Assembly (NCBI GenBank): GCA_934401755.1
Contig: CAKRSU010000032.1
Span: 1 to 19,170, forward strand
Reading direction: 5' to 3'
Length of the DNA: 19,170 nt
Source of the DNA: an uncultured Oxalobacter sp.
Lineage (GTDB): Bacteria > Pseudomonadota > Gammaproteobacteria > Burkholderiales > Burkholderiaceae_D
Part shown: positions 7,258 through 16,943 of the stretch, piece after piece
How the letters are laid out: each line of letters opens with the position of its first letter
Position numbering within the stretch: the first letter of the stretch is position 1
Position numbers and translations under genes: made by a program
Notes under the pieces: generated by a model
What the model was told of the DNA's origin: nothing
The model's database searches: none
Seen by the model: only the letters and a program-made list of their open reading frames with translations

Positions 7258-8457
7258 ATGAATGCTTTACTGGATAGATTGCAACCTTATCCATTTGAAA
7301 AACTACGTCAACTGTTTGCAAACGTTACGCCAAATCCTGATTATTCGCCCATCAATTTAGGCATTGGCGAACCTCAACACCCAACGCCTGACTTCATTCA
7401 TCAAGCAATTATCGACAATATGCAGGGACTTAAAAAATATCCTGCAACGCTCGGCACACTCAAACTGCGACAAACGATTGCCCATTGGATTGCTAATCGT
7501 TATAACATTCCAATGCCAGATGCGGATCGTGAAATACTCCCTACCTTAGGATCACGAGAAGCGCTTTTTGCCTTAGCTCAAACCGTTTTAGACCCCGCTA
7601 AACAAGGCTTTGTTGTCTGCCCGAATCCTTTTTATCAGATTTATGAAGGCGCTGCTTACTTAGGAGGAGCAACGCCTTATTTTGTAAATGCCGATCCCAC
7701 TCAAAACTTTGCTTGCAATTATGAAGCTGTCCCGAAATCGGTTTGGGAAAAAACACAATTAATTTATGTCTGTTCTCCGGCAAATCCGACGGGAGCAGTC
7801 ATTTCATTAGAACAATGGCAAAAATTATTTGAGCTGTCCGATCAATATGGTTTTGTGATTGCATCGGACGAATGTTATTCAGAGATCTATTTTGATGAAC
7901 CACCAATCGGTGTTCTTCAAGCCGCTCATCAATTAGGACGCCATGATTATTCTCGTCTTATGATGCTCTCTTCGCTGTCTAAACGTTCCAATGTACCGGG
8001 AATGCGCTCGGGATTTGTTGCAGGAGACGCCAATATCATTAAAAAATTTCTACTTTACCGAACTTACCATGGCACCGCAATGAGTGAAACCATCCAAGCC
8101 GCCTCAATTGCAGCCTGGCAAGACGAAGTGCATGTCATTCAAAATCGAGAAAAATATGCTCAAAAATTCCATGAAGCGCTTCCTTTACTCAAACAAGCCG
8201 TTAATGTCAAACTACCGGACGCTAGCTTTTACCTTTGGGCTGAAGTCTTTGAAAAATCTCAACTCACTGACACGGCATTTGCCCAAAAACTTTACGAACA
8301 ATACCATGTGACGGTATTACCAGGGAGTTATTTAGCGAGAACCGCTCAAGGCATTAATCCGGGCGCCAATTACATTCGTATTGCTTTGGTCGCAGAACCC
8401 GCAAAATGCTTAGAAGGGATTCAACGCATTGTTGATTTTGTTAACCACTTAAAATAA
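7258..8457 (+). CDS. dapC: N-succinyldiaminopimelate aminotransferase
   Basis: This class I/II fold-type I PLP aminotransferase makes N-succinyl-LL-diaminopimelate from N-succinyl-2-amino-6-oxopimelate and glutamate, in the succinylase branch of DAP/lysine synthesis. From the ATG at 7258 it has 399 residues, the usual DapC length, beginning MNALLDRLQPYPFEKLRQL as family members do. GGA at 7248-7250 is well placed for this start. An in-frame start at 7165 would add a 31-residue leader unlike the family, and I reject it. Motifs: NLGIGEP, PTLGSREALF, CPNPFYQIYEG, SPANPTGAV, SDECYSEIYFDE and the PLP lysine K242 in SLSKRSNVPGMRSGF. A 7-bp inverted repeat, TGTGTTG/CAACACA (7214-7234), lies in its leader. 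It probably heads a dapC-dapD-dapE unit. Confidence 0.9.
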   Translation: MNALLDRLQPYPFEKLRQLFANVTPNPDYSPINLGIGEPQHPTPDFIHQAIIDNMQGLKKYPATLGTLKLRQTIAHWIANRYNIPMPDADREILPTLGSREALFALAQTVLDPAKQGFVVCPNPFYQIYEGAAYLGGATPYFVNADPTQNFACNYEAVPKSVWEKTQLIYVCSPANPTGAVISLEQWQKLFELSDQYGFVIASDECYSEIYFDEPPIGVLQAAHQLGRHDYSRLMMLSSLSKRSNVPGMRSGFVAGDANIIKKFLLYRTYHGTAMSETIQAASIAAWQDEVHVIQNREKYAQKFHEALPLLKQAVNVKLPDASFYLWAEVFEKSQLTDTAFAQKLYEQYHVTVLPGSYLARTAQGINPGANYIRIALVAEPAKCLEGIQRIVDFVNHLK

Positions 8458-8529
8458 ACCGATGCCTATATTGATGGGGCAATATATGGCGATCATTCTT
8501 ATTGATATTCAATGTTAATGGGGACATCA

Positions 8530-9372
8530 ATGTCTAATGAAGCTTTAAAACAAATTATCCAAAACGCTTGGGAAATACGCAATACGTTTACTTCTACCAC
8601 AGTCTCTTCTGAAATTAAAAATGCGGTCAACGAAGCAATTCAAATGCTAGATGCAGGATCGTTACGGGTTGCCGAAAAAATCGATGGAAAATGGACTGTG
8701 AATCAATGGGTAAAAATGGCTTGCCTTCTTTCATTTCGACTTCAAGATAATGTCATTATGCCCGTTGGAGACAATTGCTCTAACGCTTTACTGTTTTATG
8801 ATAAATGTAGCAGTAAATTCACCAATTGGACGCAAGCGCATTTTGCATCGGCAGGTATTCGTGTGGTTCCCCCAGCGATTGCTCGTCAAGGCAGCTATAT
8901 CGGAAAAAATGTTGTTATGATGCCCTCTTTTGTTAATATCGGTGCTTACGTTGATGAAGGAACCATGATCGATACGTGGGCAACCGTTGGTTCTTGTGCA
9001 CAAATCGGCAAACATGTTCATCTCTCAGGTGGCGCCGGTATCGGTGGTGTTTTAGAACCTATGCAAGCCAATCCAACCATTATTGAAGATAATTGTTTCA
9101 TCGGCGCCCGTTCAGAAATTGTCGAAGGGGTCATTGTTGAAGAAAATTCTGTCATCGCAATGGGCGTTTTTATTAGTCAATCAACCCGCATTTATGATCG
9201 TGAAAATGATCAAATCTTATACGGACGTGTTCCTGCTGGCTCTGTTGTGGTCCCGGGAAGCCTCCCTTCTGCCAATGGCAAATATAATTTAAATTGTGCC
9301 GTCATTGTCAAACGCGTCTCGGCTGAAACGCGTGCAAAAACCTCACTCAACGAATTACTGCGAGATAATTAA
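8530..9372 (+). CDS. dapD: Tetrahydrodipicolinate N-succinyltransferase
   Basis: This enzyme transfers succinyl from succinyl-CoA to tetrahydrodipicolinate (EC 2.3.1.117), the step before DapC. From ATG 8530 it is 280 residues (E. coli DapD is 274). Upstream ATGs at 8512 and 8518 are in frame, but GGGGA at 8520-8524 serves the 8530 start and the family begins near here. The N-terminal helical domain is followed by a left-handed beta-helix of hexapeptide repeats (about 115-235; blocks such as [20 protein letters not shown] and [19 protein letters not shown]). Family marks: [41 protein letters not shown] and [17 protein letters not shown]. It lies 72 bases after dapC and 11 before dapE, so co-transcription is likely. 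Confidence 0.93.
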   Translation: MSNEALKQIIQNAWEIRNTFTSTTVSSEIKNAVNEAIQMLDAGSLRVAEKIDGKWTVNQWVKMACLLSFRLQDNVIMPVGDNCSNALLFYDKCSSKFTNWTQAHFASAGIRVVPPAIARQGSYIGKNVVMMPSFVNIGAYVDEGTMIDTWATVGSCAQIGKHVHLSGGAGIGGVLEPMQANPTIIEDNCFIGARSEIVEGVIVEENSVIAMGVFISQSTRIYDRENDQILYGRVPAGSVVVPGSLPSANGKYNLNCAVIVKRVSAETRAKTSLNELLRDN

Positions 9373-9383
9373 GAGAAAAAATC

Positions 9384-10520
9384 ATGACGCTAACCACTTT
9401 TGAACTTGCCTGTGATTTAATTCGTCGTCAATCCGTCTCTCCTAAAGACAGCGGATGTATTGCCCGTATTGTTGAACAATTAGAACCTTTAGGTTTCACT
9501 TGTGAAACCATCATTTCAAATGGTGTCACCAATCTTTGGGCAAGACAAGGAACACAATCTCCCTTAATGGTTTTTGCCGGTCATATTGATGTCGTACCCC
9601 CCGGCCCTCTTGAGCAATGGACTTCCGATCCCTTTACGCCCACCGTTCGAGATGGCTACCTATTTGGTCGAGGGACTGCTGACATGAAAACCTCTGTTGC
9701 AGCGATGATTATTGCGGCAAAACACTTTATCAGCCAACATCCCCATTATTCGGGATCCATTGGCTTTATTATTACAAGTGATGAAGAAGATGTCGGTCTT
9801 GATGGCACGAAAGTGGTTGTTCAGCGCTTAAAAGAACAAAACATTTTGCCCAATTGGTGTATTGTTGGAGAGCCGAGTTCAGTAAAAACACTCGGGGACA
9901 CCATTAAAAATGGTCGGCGCGGCTCTTTATTAGGCCAATTAACCATTATTGGTAAACAAGGCCATATCGCTTACCCCGACCGCGCTTTAAACCCCATTAA
10001 TCAAGCAATGCAAGCATTAGCGGATCTTGCGGCAGAAGTTTGGGATGAAGGCAATGAATACTACCCACCAACCTCTTGGCAAATGTCTAATATTCATGCG
10101 GGAACAGGTGCTAATAATGTGATTCCCGGGGAAATGACGGTTGATTTTAATTTTCGATTCAGCACCGCTTGCACGGCAGATAGCTTACAAAAACGCGTTC
10201 ATGCTATTCTCGATCAATATGGTTTGAATTATCGCATCAATTGGCGGCTTTCCGGAGACCCTTTTTTAACACCTAAAGGGAATCTAACTGAAGCGTTATC
10301 TCAAGCGATTACAACTGTTACTCAAATCACGCCAGATCTCTCAACAACAGGAGGAACATCAGACGGTCGCTTTATCGCCAAAATCTGCCCGCAAGTTGTG
10401 GAATTCGGTCCACTCAATAAAACCATTCATCAAATTGATGAAAATATTCCTGTTGCTGATATAGAACCTTTAACCGCTATTTATTGCCGTACTTTAGAAA
10501 ATCTGTTCTTAAACCAATAA
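9384..10520 (+). CDS. dapE: Succinyl-diaminopimelate desuccinylase
   Basis: This M20-family di-zinc hydrolase splits N-succinyl-LL-DAP into LL-DAP and succinate (EC 3.5.1.18). The 378-residue length is typical. All expected residues are in place and have the same numbering as the well-studied Haemophilus enzyme: H67 and D69 in [10 protein letters not shown], the bridging D100 in GRGTADMK, the general base E134 with E135 in [12 protein letters not shown]163 in VGEPSS and H349 in KTIHQIDE. The dimerisation domain carries [11 protein letters not shown] and GKQGHIAYP. It completes the succinylase branch begun by dapD and dapC, and is 11 bases from dapD. A strong terminator follows. DapF and the other lysine-pathway genes are not in the window. 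Confidence 0.95.
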   Translation: MTLTTFELACDLIRRQSVSPKDSGCIARIVEQLEPLGFTCETIISNGVTNLWARQGTQSPLMVFAGHIDVVPPGPLEQWTSDPFTPTVRDGYLFGRGTADMKTSVAAMIIAAKHFISQHPHYSGSIGFIITSDEEDVGLDGTKVVVQRLKEQNILPNWCIVGEPSSVKTLGDTIKNGRRGSLLGQLTIIGKQGHIAYPDRALNPINQAMQALADLAAEVWDEGNEYYPPTSWQMSNIHAGTGANNVIPGEMTVDFNFRFSTACTADSLQKRVHAILDQYGLNYRINWRLSGDPFLTPKGNLTEALSQAITTVTQITPDLSTTGGTSDGRFIAKICPQVVEFGPLNKTIHQIDENIPVADIEPLTAIYCRTLENLFLNQ

Positions 10521-10558
10521 TCTTTCAAAAATCGGTTAGAATGCTGTCTTTACAATAT

Positions 10559-10588
10559 ACAGGTCCGACTATCGGACCTGTTATTTTT
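10559..10588 (+). terminator. Rho-independent terminator after dapE
   Basis: ACAGGTCCGA (10559-10568) pairs perfectly with TCGGACCTGT (10572-10581) around CTA, followed by TATTTTT. It ends the dap unit only about 14 bases before the prmB start. A TACAAT box at 10551-10556 just before the hairpin might be a -10 for prmB, but no clear -35 goes with it. Confidence 0.8.
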
Positions 10589-10601
10589 AAGGGATTATGC
10601 C

Positions 10602-11513
10602 ATGTCTTCCTTACCTAACGAACAACTCCCCTTTTTAACGATTAGGGATTTACTGCGATATGCGGTTTCTCGTTTTACCCAAGAAAAGTTATTCTTTGGT
10701 CATGGCACCGATAACGCTTATGATGAAGCGGTTTATCTGATTTTACATACGTTATCTTTACCCATTGATCGCTTAGATCCATTTTTGGATGCTAAACTGT
10801 TACCTGCAGAAATTAACCAAGTTCTCTCAATCATCGAAAGACGCATCACAGAACGTATTCCTGCGGCTTATCTGACCCACGAAGCCTGGCTTCAGGGTTA
10901 TTCATTTTATGTAGATCGTGGTGTCATTATTCCTCGATCTTTTATTGCAGAACTCATTGTCGAACAATTTGCTCCTTGGATTAACGATCCCGATAATGTC
11001 TCTGGCATTCTTGAACTTTGTACGGGTTCTGGCTGTCTTGCGATTATGATGGCCGATCAATTTCCAAACGCTCATATTGATGCGGTGGATCTCTCGGCGA
11101 CCGCCCTTAATATCGCTCACACCAATATTAACCGTTATGATATGAAAGAGCGCATTCGGCTTTACCATGCCGATCTTTATGACGGAATTCCTGATAAACG
11201 CTATCAATTAATTGTTTCGAATCCCCCTTATGTTAATCAGCAATCCATGGATAAACTCCCGCCTGAATACTTAGCAGAACCTTCGATGGCGCTTGCAGGC
11301 GGATTAGATGGCATGGATATTGTCCGACGCATTGTTCAAATGGCTGGACAACGCTTAACGGATGATGGTCTTTTAATCATCGAAATTGGAAACGAAGCAG
11401 AACATGCAATTGCCGCCTTTCCTGAATTGGAATTAACTTGGCTTTCCACATCAGGCGGAGATGATCGTGTTTTTCTATTAACGGCAGAACAATTAAAAGC
11501 ACTTGATAAATAA
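10602..11513 (+). CDS. prmB: Ribosomal protein uL3 glutamine N5-methyltransferase
   Basis: PrmB methylates a glutamine of ribosomal protein L3 with S-adenosylmethionine. The 303-residue product has the PrmB-type N-terminal region (LTIRDLLRYAVSRF, GHGTDNAYDEAVYLIL, RIPAAYLTHEAWLQGYSFYV, VIIPRSFIAELI). This separates it from the release-factor enzyme PrmC, which has the same catalytic core. The SAM site is ILELCTGSGCLAIMMA and the catalytic NPPY is at residues 207-210 (VSNPPYVNQQSMDKLPPEY). An AAGGGA site precedes the ATG. Its stop codon overlaps the next start (TAATG at 11511-11515), so translation of the ABC-F gene is probably coupled. Confidence 0.93.
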   Translation: MSSLPNEQLPFLTIRDLLRYAVSRFTQEKLFFGHGTDNAYDEAVYLILHTLSLPIDRLDPFLDAKLLPAEINQVLSIIERRITERIPAAYLTHEAWLQGYSFYVDRGVIIPRSFIAELIVEQFAPWINDPDNVSGILELCTGSGCLAIMMADQFPNAHIDAVDLSATALNIAHTNINRYDMKERIRLYHADLYDGIPDKRYQLIVSNPPYVNQQSMDKLPPEYLAEPSMALAGGLDGMDIVRRIVQMAGQRLTDDGLLIIEIGNEAEHAIAAFPELELTWLSTSGGDDRVFLLTAEQLKALDK

Positions 11514-13498
11514 TGATTCGGTTTTCTCATCTTTCCCTCATGAGGGGAACCAAAATACTCTTTGATCAAGCCAGTGCGGTATTAAATCCTAAAGAAAAAG
11601 TTGGCTTGGTTGGCGCAAACGGCGCTGGAAAATCCACCCTATTTGCGCTCATTCAAGGGGAACTTTCTCCTGATGGGGGCGATGTTGACTTTCCGGCTTC
11701 TTGGCGTATTTCTCATGTTGCTCAAGAAACACCAGCACTTAATCGCTCTGCTTTAGATTATGCAATCGATGGGGATACGCACTTACGCCAACTTGAAGCT
11801 GAACTGGCATCCCTTGAAAACCATCTAAACGATACTCAAAACGGGCTGAAAATTGCCGAATTACACACGGCACTTGCTGATGCCGGCGCTTATACCGTAC
11901 AGTCTCGAGCTGAGCAACTACTCACTGGACTTGGCTTTTCCATGAAAGATATGCAACGCTCTGTGGCCGAGTTTTCTGGCGGATGGCGAATGCGTTTAAA
12001 TTTGGCTCAAGCCTTAATGTGTCCTTCCGACTTATTACTACTAGATGAACCCACCAATCACTTAGATCTTGATGCCATTATCTGGCTTGAAGATTGGCTC
12101 AAACGTTATGAGGGCACTTTGATCATTATTTCTCATGATCGAGATTTCTTAGATAGTGCGGTTAATGTCATTCTTCATATCGATGATGCGCAATTAAAAC
12201 GATATACTGGGAATTATTCGTCTTTTGAACGGCAACGTGCTGAACAAATGACTTTGATGCAAGCAACGATTGAAAAGCAAGAAAAGCACCGCGCTCATTT
12301 AGAAGCTTATGTGAATCGTTTTCGCTATAAAGCGTCTAAAGCGAAACAGGCTCAAAGTCGCCTTAAGATGCTTGAAAAAATGAAGGAGCTAACACCATTA
12401 CGTGCTGCCGCTGAATTTTCATTTGAATTTTTTGAGCCAGAATCTTCTCCGAACCCCCTACTCGTCATGGAAAATGTGACCGTTGGCTATACGGATAAAG
12501 ACGAGTTAGGCAATATCACAGCCACTCATCCTATTGTCAGTACATCACGATTTGCCTTACAAACGGGTGAACGCATTGGAATTTTAGGGGTAAATGGCGC
12601 GGGTAAATCGACTTTCATTCGAACGATTGCAGGAGAACTTCCGCCATTAAATGGTGTATTCACAACAGGCAAAGGATTAAAAATTGGATACTTTGCGCAA
12701 CATCAAGTTGAAACGCTACGTAATGATGAATCGCCTTTATGGCACCTTAGCAAATTAGCGCCCGATACTCGCGAACAAGATCTTCGTAATTTCCTTGGCA
12801 GTTTTAATTTCCATGGAGATATGGCAACCCACCCTGTTGCTCCTTTCTCAGGCGGTGAAAAAGCACGACTGGCTTTAGCTTTGATTGTTTGGCAACGGCC
12901 AAACTTGCTTCTCTTAGATGAACCAACGAATCACTTGGATCTCTCAATGCGTGAAGCATTAACTGATGCACTCGCTCAATATGAAGGCACTTTAATTTTA
13001 GTGTCTCATGACCGACATCTCCTTCGAGCAACGACTGACCGTTTTTATATTGTTGCCGATCATCAATTAAAACCATTTGATGGTGATTTAGAAGATTATC
13101 GTAATTGGCTATTTGAAACCCATTTAAAACAAAATAAAACAGAAACACTTTCAAATAAACAGCAAACCATTTCTCCCCCTACTATTGATCGAAAAGAGCA
13201 AAAGCGATTAGAAGCTCAAGAACGCCAACGTCTTTCTACTTTAAAAAAACCATTAGAAAAACGAATTACTCAGCTTGAAAAAGAAATGGAACAATTAAAT
13301 AAGACGTTGTCATCCATCGATGCCCAAATGGGAGACGCAAGTCTTTACGATGCAGCAAACAAAGATAAGTTGAAATTTATGCTTAACCAGCAAATGGAAT
13401 GTAAAAAACGATTATCTGTTATTGAAGAAGAATGGATGGAAAAACAGGAAGCATTGGAAGATGTTTTGACAAACCGCCATATTAATACGACTAACTGA
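11513..13498 (+). CDS. yheS: ABC-F family ATPase, YheS-like
   Basis: This soluble ABC-F protein has two ATPase domains and no membrane segments; family members act on ribosomes. At 661 residues it is slightly longer than E. coli YheS (637). The first Walker A is GANGAGKST at residues 34-42, with signature FSGGWRMRL near 154 and Walker B LLLLDEPTNHLD. The arm/linker region (about 230-300) is basic and helical (RHRAHLEAYVNRFRYKASKA-like). The second Walker A is GVNGAGKST at 359-367, with signature FSGGEKARLAL near 444 and LLLLDEPTNHLD again. A charged coiled-coil tail fills about 555-650. The opening MIRFSHLSLMRGTKILFDQA and the FPASWRISHVAQETPAL block favour YheS over Uup or EttA. The start codon overlaps the prmB stop by one base. 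Confidence 0.9.
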   Translation: MIRFSHLSLMRGTKILFDQASAVLNPKEKVGLVGANGAGKSTLFALIQGELSPDGGDVDFPASWRISHVAQETPALNRSALDYAIDGDTHLRQLEAELASLENHLNDTQNGLKIAELHTALADAGAYTVQSRAEQLLTGLGFSMKDMQRSVAEFSGGWRMRLNLAQALMCPSDLLLLDEPTNHLDLDAIIWLEDWLKRYEGTLIIISHDRDFLDSAVNVILHIDDAQLKRYTGNYSSFERQRAEQMTLMQATIEKQEKHRAHLEAYVNRFRYKASKAKQAQSRLKMLEKMKELTPLRAAAEFSFEFFEPESSPNPLLVMENVTVGYTDKDELGNITATHPIVSTSRFALQTGERIGILGVNGAGKSTFIRTIAGELPPLNGVFTTGKGLKIGYFAQHQVETLRNDESPLWHLSKLAPDTREQDLRNFLGSFNFHGDMATHPVAPFSGGEKARLALALIVWQRPNLLLLDEPTNHLDLSMREALTDALAQYEGTLILVSHDRHLLRATTDRFYIVADHQLKPFDGDLEDYRNWLFETHLKQNKTETLSNKQQTISPPTIDRKEQKRLEAQERQRLSTLKKPLEKRITQLEKEMEQLNKTLSSIDAQMGDASLYDAANKDKLKFMLNQQMECKKRLSVIEEEWMEKQEALEDVLTNRHINTTN

Positions 13499-13509
13499 AT
13501 GGTTTGAAA

Positions 13510-13530
13510 TGGAGCAATACTCCACGTTTT
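13510..13530 (+). terminator. Weak terminator-like hairpin after yheS
   Basis: TGGAG (13510-13514) pairs with CTCCA (13520-13524) around a short loop, followed by CGTTTT. The stem is only 5 pairs, so termination here would be weak. Confidence 0.35.
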
Positions 13531-13556
13531 GGTATAGAGTCTCTTTAACCTTTTCT

Positions 13557-14590
13557 TTAGTTTTTATATCGAATACCGCTGAATTTATTCTTATCAACAT
13601 AGAGATCAAAAGCTAATACGGTCAGTTGGATATTCACATTCACGAATTGAAAGGATTGATTTTCTTTACTAACGATAATCACCGATACTTTTAAATCTCT
13701 CCATGTCGAATAATTAATAACTTTTTGAATTGCTCATTGAAACAGATTCTTTCTATCCATATCTTATATTCTCCAATAAAAGTTGTTTTATTCTTAAATT
13801 CAATATGGATATCAGTTTTATAATTTCACGAAAAGTCTCCCCTGTTACAGCTTAATAATTCGTATTCAACGTAGCTAACAAATGATCTCTAAGCTCTTTT
13901 CAGTATTAGCAAAATATGTTCTCACTGTTCTTTCCATAGTTATTCCGTCCATAGAAATGATGTTATTAATATTTTTATAATTACTATCACTAATATATGG
14001 TTGAAAATTCTAGGATCAACTATTGGTATCACAGAAAATTGACTGGCAACTGTATCGGCTTTGTATTAGGTGTATTTTTGCTAGCAGTAAATGGATTTAT
14101 AATACCTTACAAATAAGAAAAAGAAATCCGCGTTCTTTTTTGTTCCTCTAACAATTGCATAGCAAAAGAGATAAACTCACTATTGAATAATAGTAACCTC
14201 GATATTCACATTTCCGACCATTGTTTTGTCTTGTGATGTTCAAATTTATTTTCAAACTGTTTTTGCACATAATCAAGAAGTATTGCTTCTTTAGCTTGAA
14301 ACTCTTGCTTTGTATATTCAAAATCAAAAGTGAAACTGCCATATTCTTCGTTATGAGAACATACAACTTTATATGGTAAGCCTTAACAAAATGCAGCTGT
14401 TTAGCTTTACATCAAATAAATTTGTCTCTTCGTCAACTGGAACTTTGAATATTACTCGAATCTCTTCTATCTCGAAAAAATTTCTTTCAGACAGATATCC
14501 ATAAAAGGGATTGTTTTTACTTTCGTTCCAGAAATAGTTTTTTCAATATTCGTATCAAAAAAAGAAATAAGAACAATATAATATTTGTTA
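13557..14590 (-). pseudogene. Decayed PD-(D/E)XK nuclease-like protein gene
   Basis: No intact frame exists here, but minus-strand pieces in shifting frames join into one protein. In order: FWNESKNNPFYGYLSERNFF with IFKVPVDEETNLFDVKLNS (about 14533-14391); EEYGSFTFDFEYTKQEFQAK to QWSEM, then a TGA at 14206-14208; MQLLEEQKRTRIS; SNYKNINNIISMDGITMERT; RDHLLATLNTNY; AVTGETFRE; KTDIHIEFKNKTTFIGEYKI-W; AIQKVINYSTWRDLKVSVII; VNIQLTVLAFDLYV, stop at 13557-13559. This order matches a widespread uncharacterised family of about 400 residues that ends in LRDHxLxxLNxxYxGxATGETF, GKTDILI, FIxExKFW and QLLxYxTWRDxKxA blocks. The KTD...GEYK pair (around 13757-13815) is a likely PD-(D/E)XK active site. Several frameshifts and internal stops show it is dead. 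The family likeness is recalled, not searched. Confidence 0.65.
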
Positions 14591-14707
14591 ATAAATTAAT
14601 TTTGTATATCAATTCTATTAAAAAACTCTTAGCTACATTTCCATTCTGCTCTGCGATACATACATTTATTCACATTCCTTTCAATTTTAGTTAATGAATA
14701 TGCACAA

Positions 14708-16921
14708 TCAGTGATAATAAATATCAGCCTTATAATTCCTTACAATATCAAATTCATAGTTAAAATTTGACTTTGATATCCTTTCTAAATATATTAGCAA
14801 ATTTGAATAATCAAATTGTAATTCAAATGGAAGTAAACTATTTGATAACCCTAAACATTTTAGTCTCTCTGCTGGAGCTCCAAAACTAAAACAAGCTATA
14901 GGTAATCCTGTAGATATCATTTCAGATAAAGTATAAGAATACGTCTCAGGCCATATCGAAGGTAAAAACAATATACTAGGTTCAGCGCTCTTTAATAAAG
15001 CTTTTAATTCATTAAAATTTTTATATTTTCCTAAAAATTCAATATTTTCATCTTCTTCCATACCATAGCCAATAATTTTAATTTTTGCTGGATATTTATT
15101 TTCTTTTATAAATTTAGCAAATTTTCTTAGTAGATCAAAACCTTTATGAACGCCTATTGCCCCAATAACACAAATATTTAATATATGCCCATTATTTTTT
15201 TTAATTAAATTTTTATGTAAATGCTCAATATGAGGAATAACCTCGAATGTTATATCACTAAAAATTGTCAAAAAACGCTTCTTAACATCTAAAGATGGAA
15301 CTGTTATTTTTGAGCAATTCTTAAATAATTCATAAGAATATTTTCTTAATTGATCCGTTGACAATTTACTTGTAATATTTTTTTGACATTGAAAACAATT
15401 TGTATTTTTTAAATTAAAGCAAACATATCCTGATGAATTTAATAAATTAATTTTATTACAAATCCAATGATAATCATGAATAGTTATTGTAATTAAATTT
15501 TTCTTAATTTTTGAAAGATTAATAAATGAATTAAAAATACTAGAAGAATAATCTGCTAAAGAATGTATATGAATATTACTTATTCCTGCATCCACAACGG
15601 CCATAATTTCATCAGTTCCAGAAAACATATTAATTTTCCACGCATTAGGATACAAAGATTTATCAATAGATAACATTATATTACTATCATTTTCAGGAAT
15701 AATTTTAATCGAAAAATAATTTATTTTATTTAAATCATGAATTAAATCATTAACAAATTTTTCAGTTCCTCCTCCACGATTATGCAACACATGCAATACA
15801 ACTTTTTTATTTTTCAACTTAATTAATAATCGTGCAATATCAATTCGAATTCTAAACACTCTTAGAGGATCGTTAAAAATCCATTTATTAACCTCTATCT
15901 GATAATTTGGATACTTATTGTTTAAAATAATTGAGTTTTCCCTACAAAATCCATTAGCCATTTCTTTAAAAGAAACTGATCCATAATGTCTAACAAATAC
16001 GGCTGGAGTTATAACATTAATATATCCTGATTTTATAAAGCGTTGGCATAAATCATTTTCTTCACCATATCCTTTATTAAAAATTTCATCTAATAAACCT
16101 ACTTTTTTTAAAGCCTCACGCCTAACATACATACAAAAACCAACACCAGTCGGAGATTCAACATATTCATCACAATTCAAATTACAACAAATTTTATCTA
16201 TTTCTTTATCATTTATATCAAATTCCCAAAAATTATCTCTACACATGTATGGATATGAACATATCGTTGCATTATTTGATAATGGTGTAATTGTAGCTAT
16301 TTTTTTATTTTTATCAGCAACCGATAAGATTCGATCGATCCAATAATCAAATACTTCTGTGTCCGAATTTAACCAAATTACATCTCTTTCATCATGAATT
16401 TGCATACTTTTGTTCATTGTTTTTAAAAAACCTAAATTTTGATTATTTTCAATTAAAGTAAACAAATTTAATTTTGATAAATATTTAAGTTTCTGAATTA
16501 ATCCTTTTTCTGGGGATTTATCATTTATAACTATAAGCTCATAATTTATTTTAGTCTTAGCACTAAGTACACTATAAATACACCGTAATGTTTCATCTTC
16601 ACCACGATACACTGGTACTAGAATATCAATACATTTTTCTACACCTAAAATATTCTTCTTTTTAATTAACATCCAATCTTTCAATTCAGGCCTTATAGCT
16701 TTTTTTCTTAATTTATTTTTTGTATATAATTCATATATATCTTTCGAAGATTCTTTTGAATTTACATATTTATATTTTTTCTTATAAACCGGGATTCCAA
16801 AAAGTTTATACTTTTTCTTCTTAGAAGAATAATCCTTCTTAAACAAACTAATTCCAAAGAACTTATATCTTTTAATAGTTCTATCACCTTGAACTTTTTT
16901 TGTTTTCTCAAAAATCTTCAT
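14708..16921 (-). CDS. Two-domain glycosyltransferase (GT2 + GT4-like) for surface polysaccharide
   Basis: The 737-residue protein has a lysine-rich N-terminus with a repeated motif (residues 17-31 and 36-50, each K-x-Y-K-x-F-G-I-x-x-x-K-K-x-Y). A GT2 (GT-A) domain spans about 97-340, with DILVPVYRGEDET, the metal-binding-type NSDTEV (185-190), SPTGVGFCMYVRREAL and GYGEENDLCQR. A second domain (about 370-737) looks like GT-B family 4, with HNRGGGTEKFVNDL, the sugar-binding-type VIGAIGVHKGFDLL, LFLPSIWPETYSYTLSEMI and GLPIACFSFGAPAE. It probably adds two sugars to a lipopolysaccharide or capsule repeat in the cytoplasm. No signal peptide or membrane segment was seen. It is far more AT-rich than rfbB next door, which suggests separate acquisition. 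It starts 22 bases after rfbB and is the last intact gene of the operon. Confidence 0.85.
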   Translation of the reverse strand: MKIFEKTKKVQGDRTIKRYKFFGISLFKKDYSSKKKKYKLFGIPVYKKKYKYVNSKESSKDIYELYTKNKLRKKAIRPELKDWMLIKKKNILGVEKCIDILVPVYRGEDETLRCIYSVLSAKTKINYELIVINDKSPEKGLIQKLKYLSKLNLFTLIENNQNLGFLKTMNKSMQIHDERDVIWLNSDTEVFDYWIDRILSVADKNKKIATITPLSNNATICSYPYMCRDNFWEFDINDKEIDKICCNLNCDEYVESPTGVGFCMYVRREALKKVGLLDEIFNKGYGEENDLCQRFIKSGYINVITPAVFVRHYGSVSFKEMANGFCRENSIILNNKYPNYQIEVNKWIFNDPLRVFRIRIDIARLLIKLKNKKVVLHVLHNRGGGTEKFVNDLIHDLNKINYFSIKIIPENDSNIMLSIDKSLYPNAWKINMFSGTDEIMAVVDAGISNIHIHSLADYSSSIFNSFINLSKIKKNLITITIHDYHWICNKINLLNSSGYVCFNLKNTNCFQCQKNITSKLSTDQLRKYSYELFKNCSKITVPSLDVKKRFLTIFSDITFEVIPHIEHLHKNLIKKNNGHILNICVIGAIGVHKGFDLLRKFAKFIKENKYPAKIKIIGYGMEEDENIEFLGKYKNFNELKALLKSAEPSILFLPSIWPETYSYTLSEMISTGLPIACFSFGAPAERLKCLGLSNSLLPFELQFDYSNLLIYLERISKSNFNYEFDIVRNYKADIYYH

Positions 16922-16943
16922 TATGACAACTCTTATTTCTTAA

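Noticed and set aside
8464..8490. Hairpin GCCTATATTG/CAATATATGGC before dapD as a terminator
   Set aside because: It has a bulge and no following T-run, and it lies between genes of one pathway. At most it is a processing or weak control element.
14148..14366. Minus-strand 72-codon frame as a small gene
   Set aside because: The neighbouring frame over the same bases gives the EEYGSFTFDFEYTKQEF block of the nuclease pseudogene, which fits a known protein order better.
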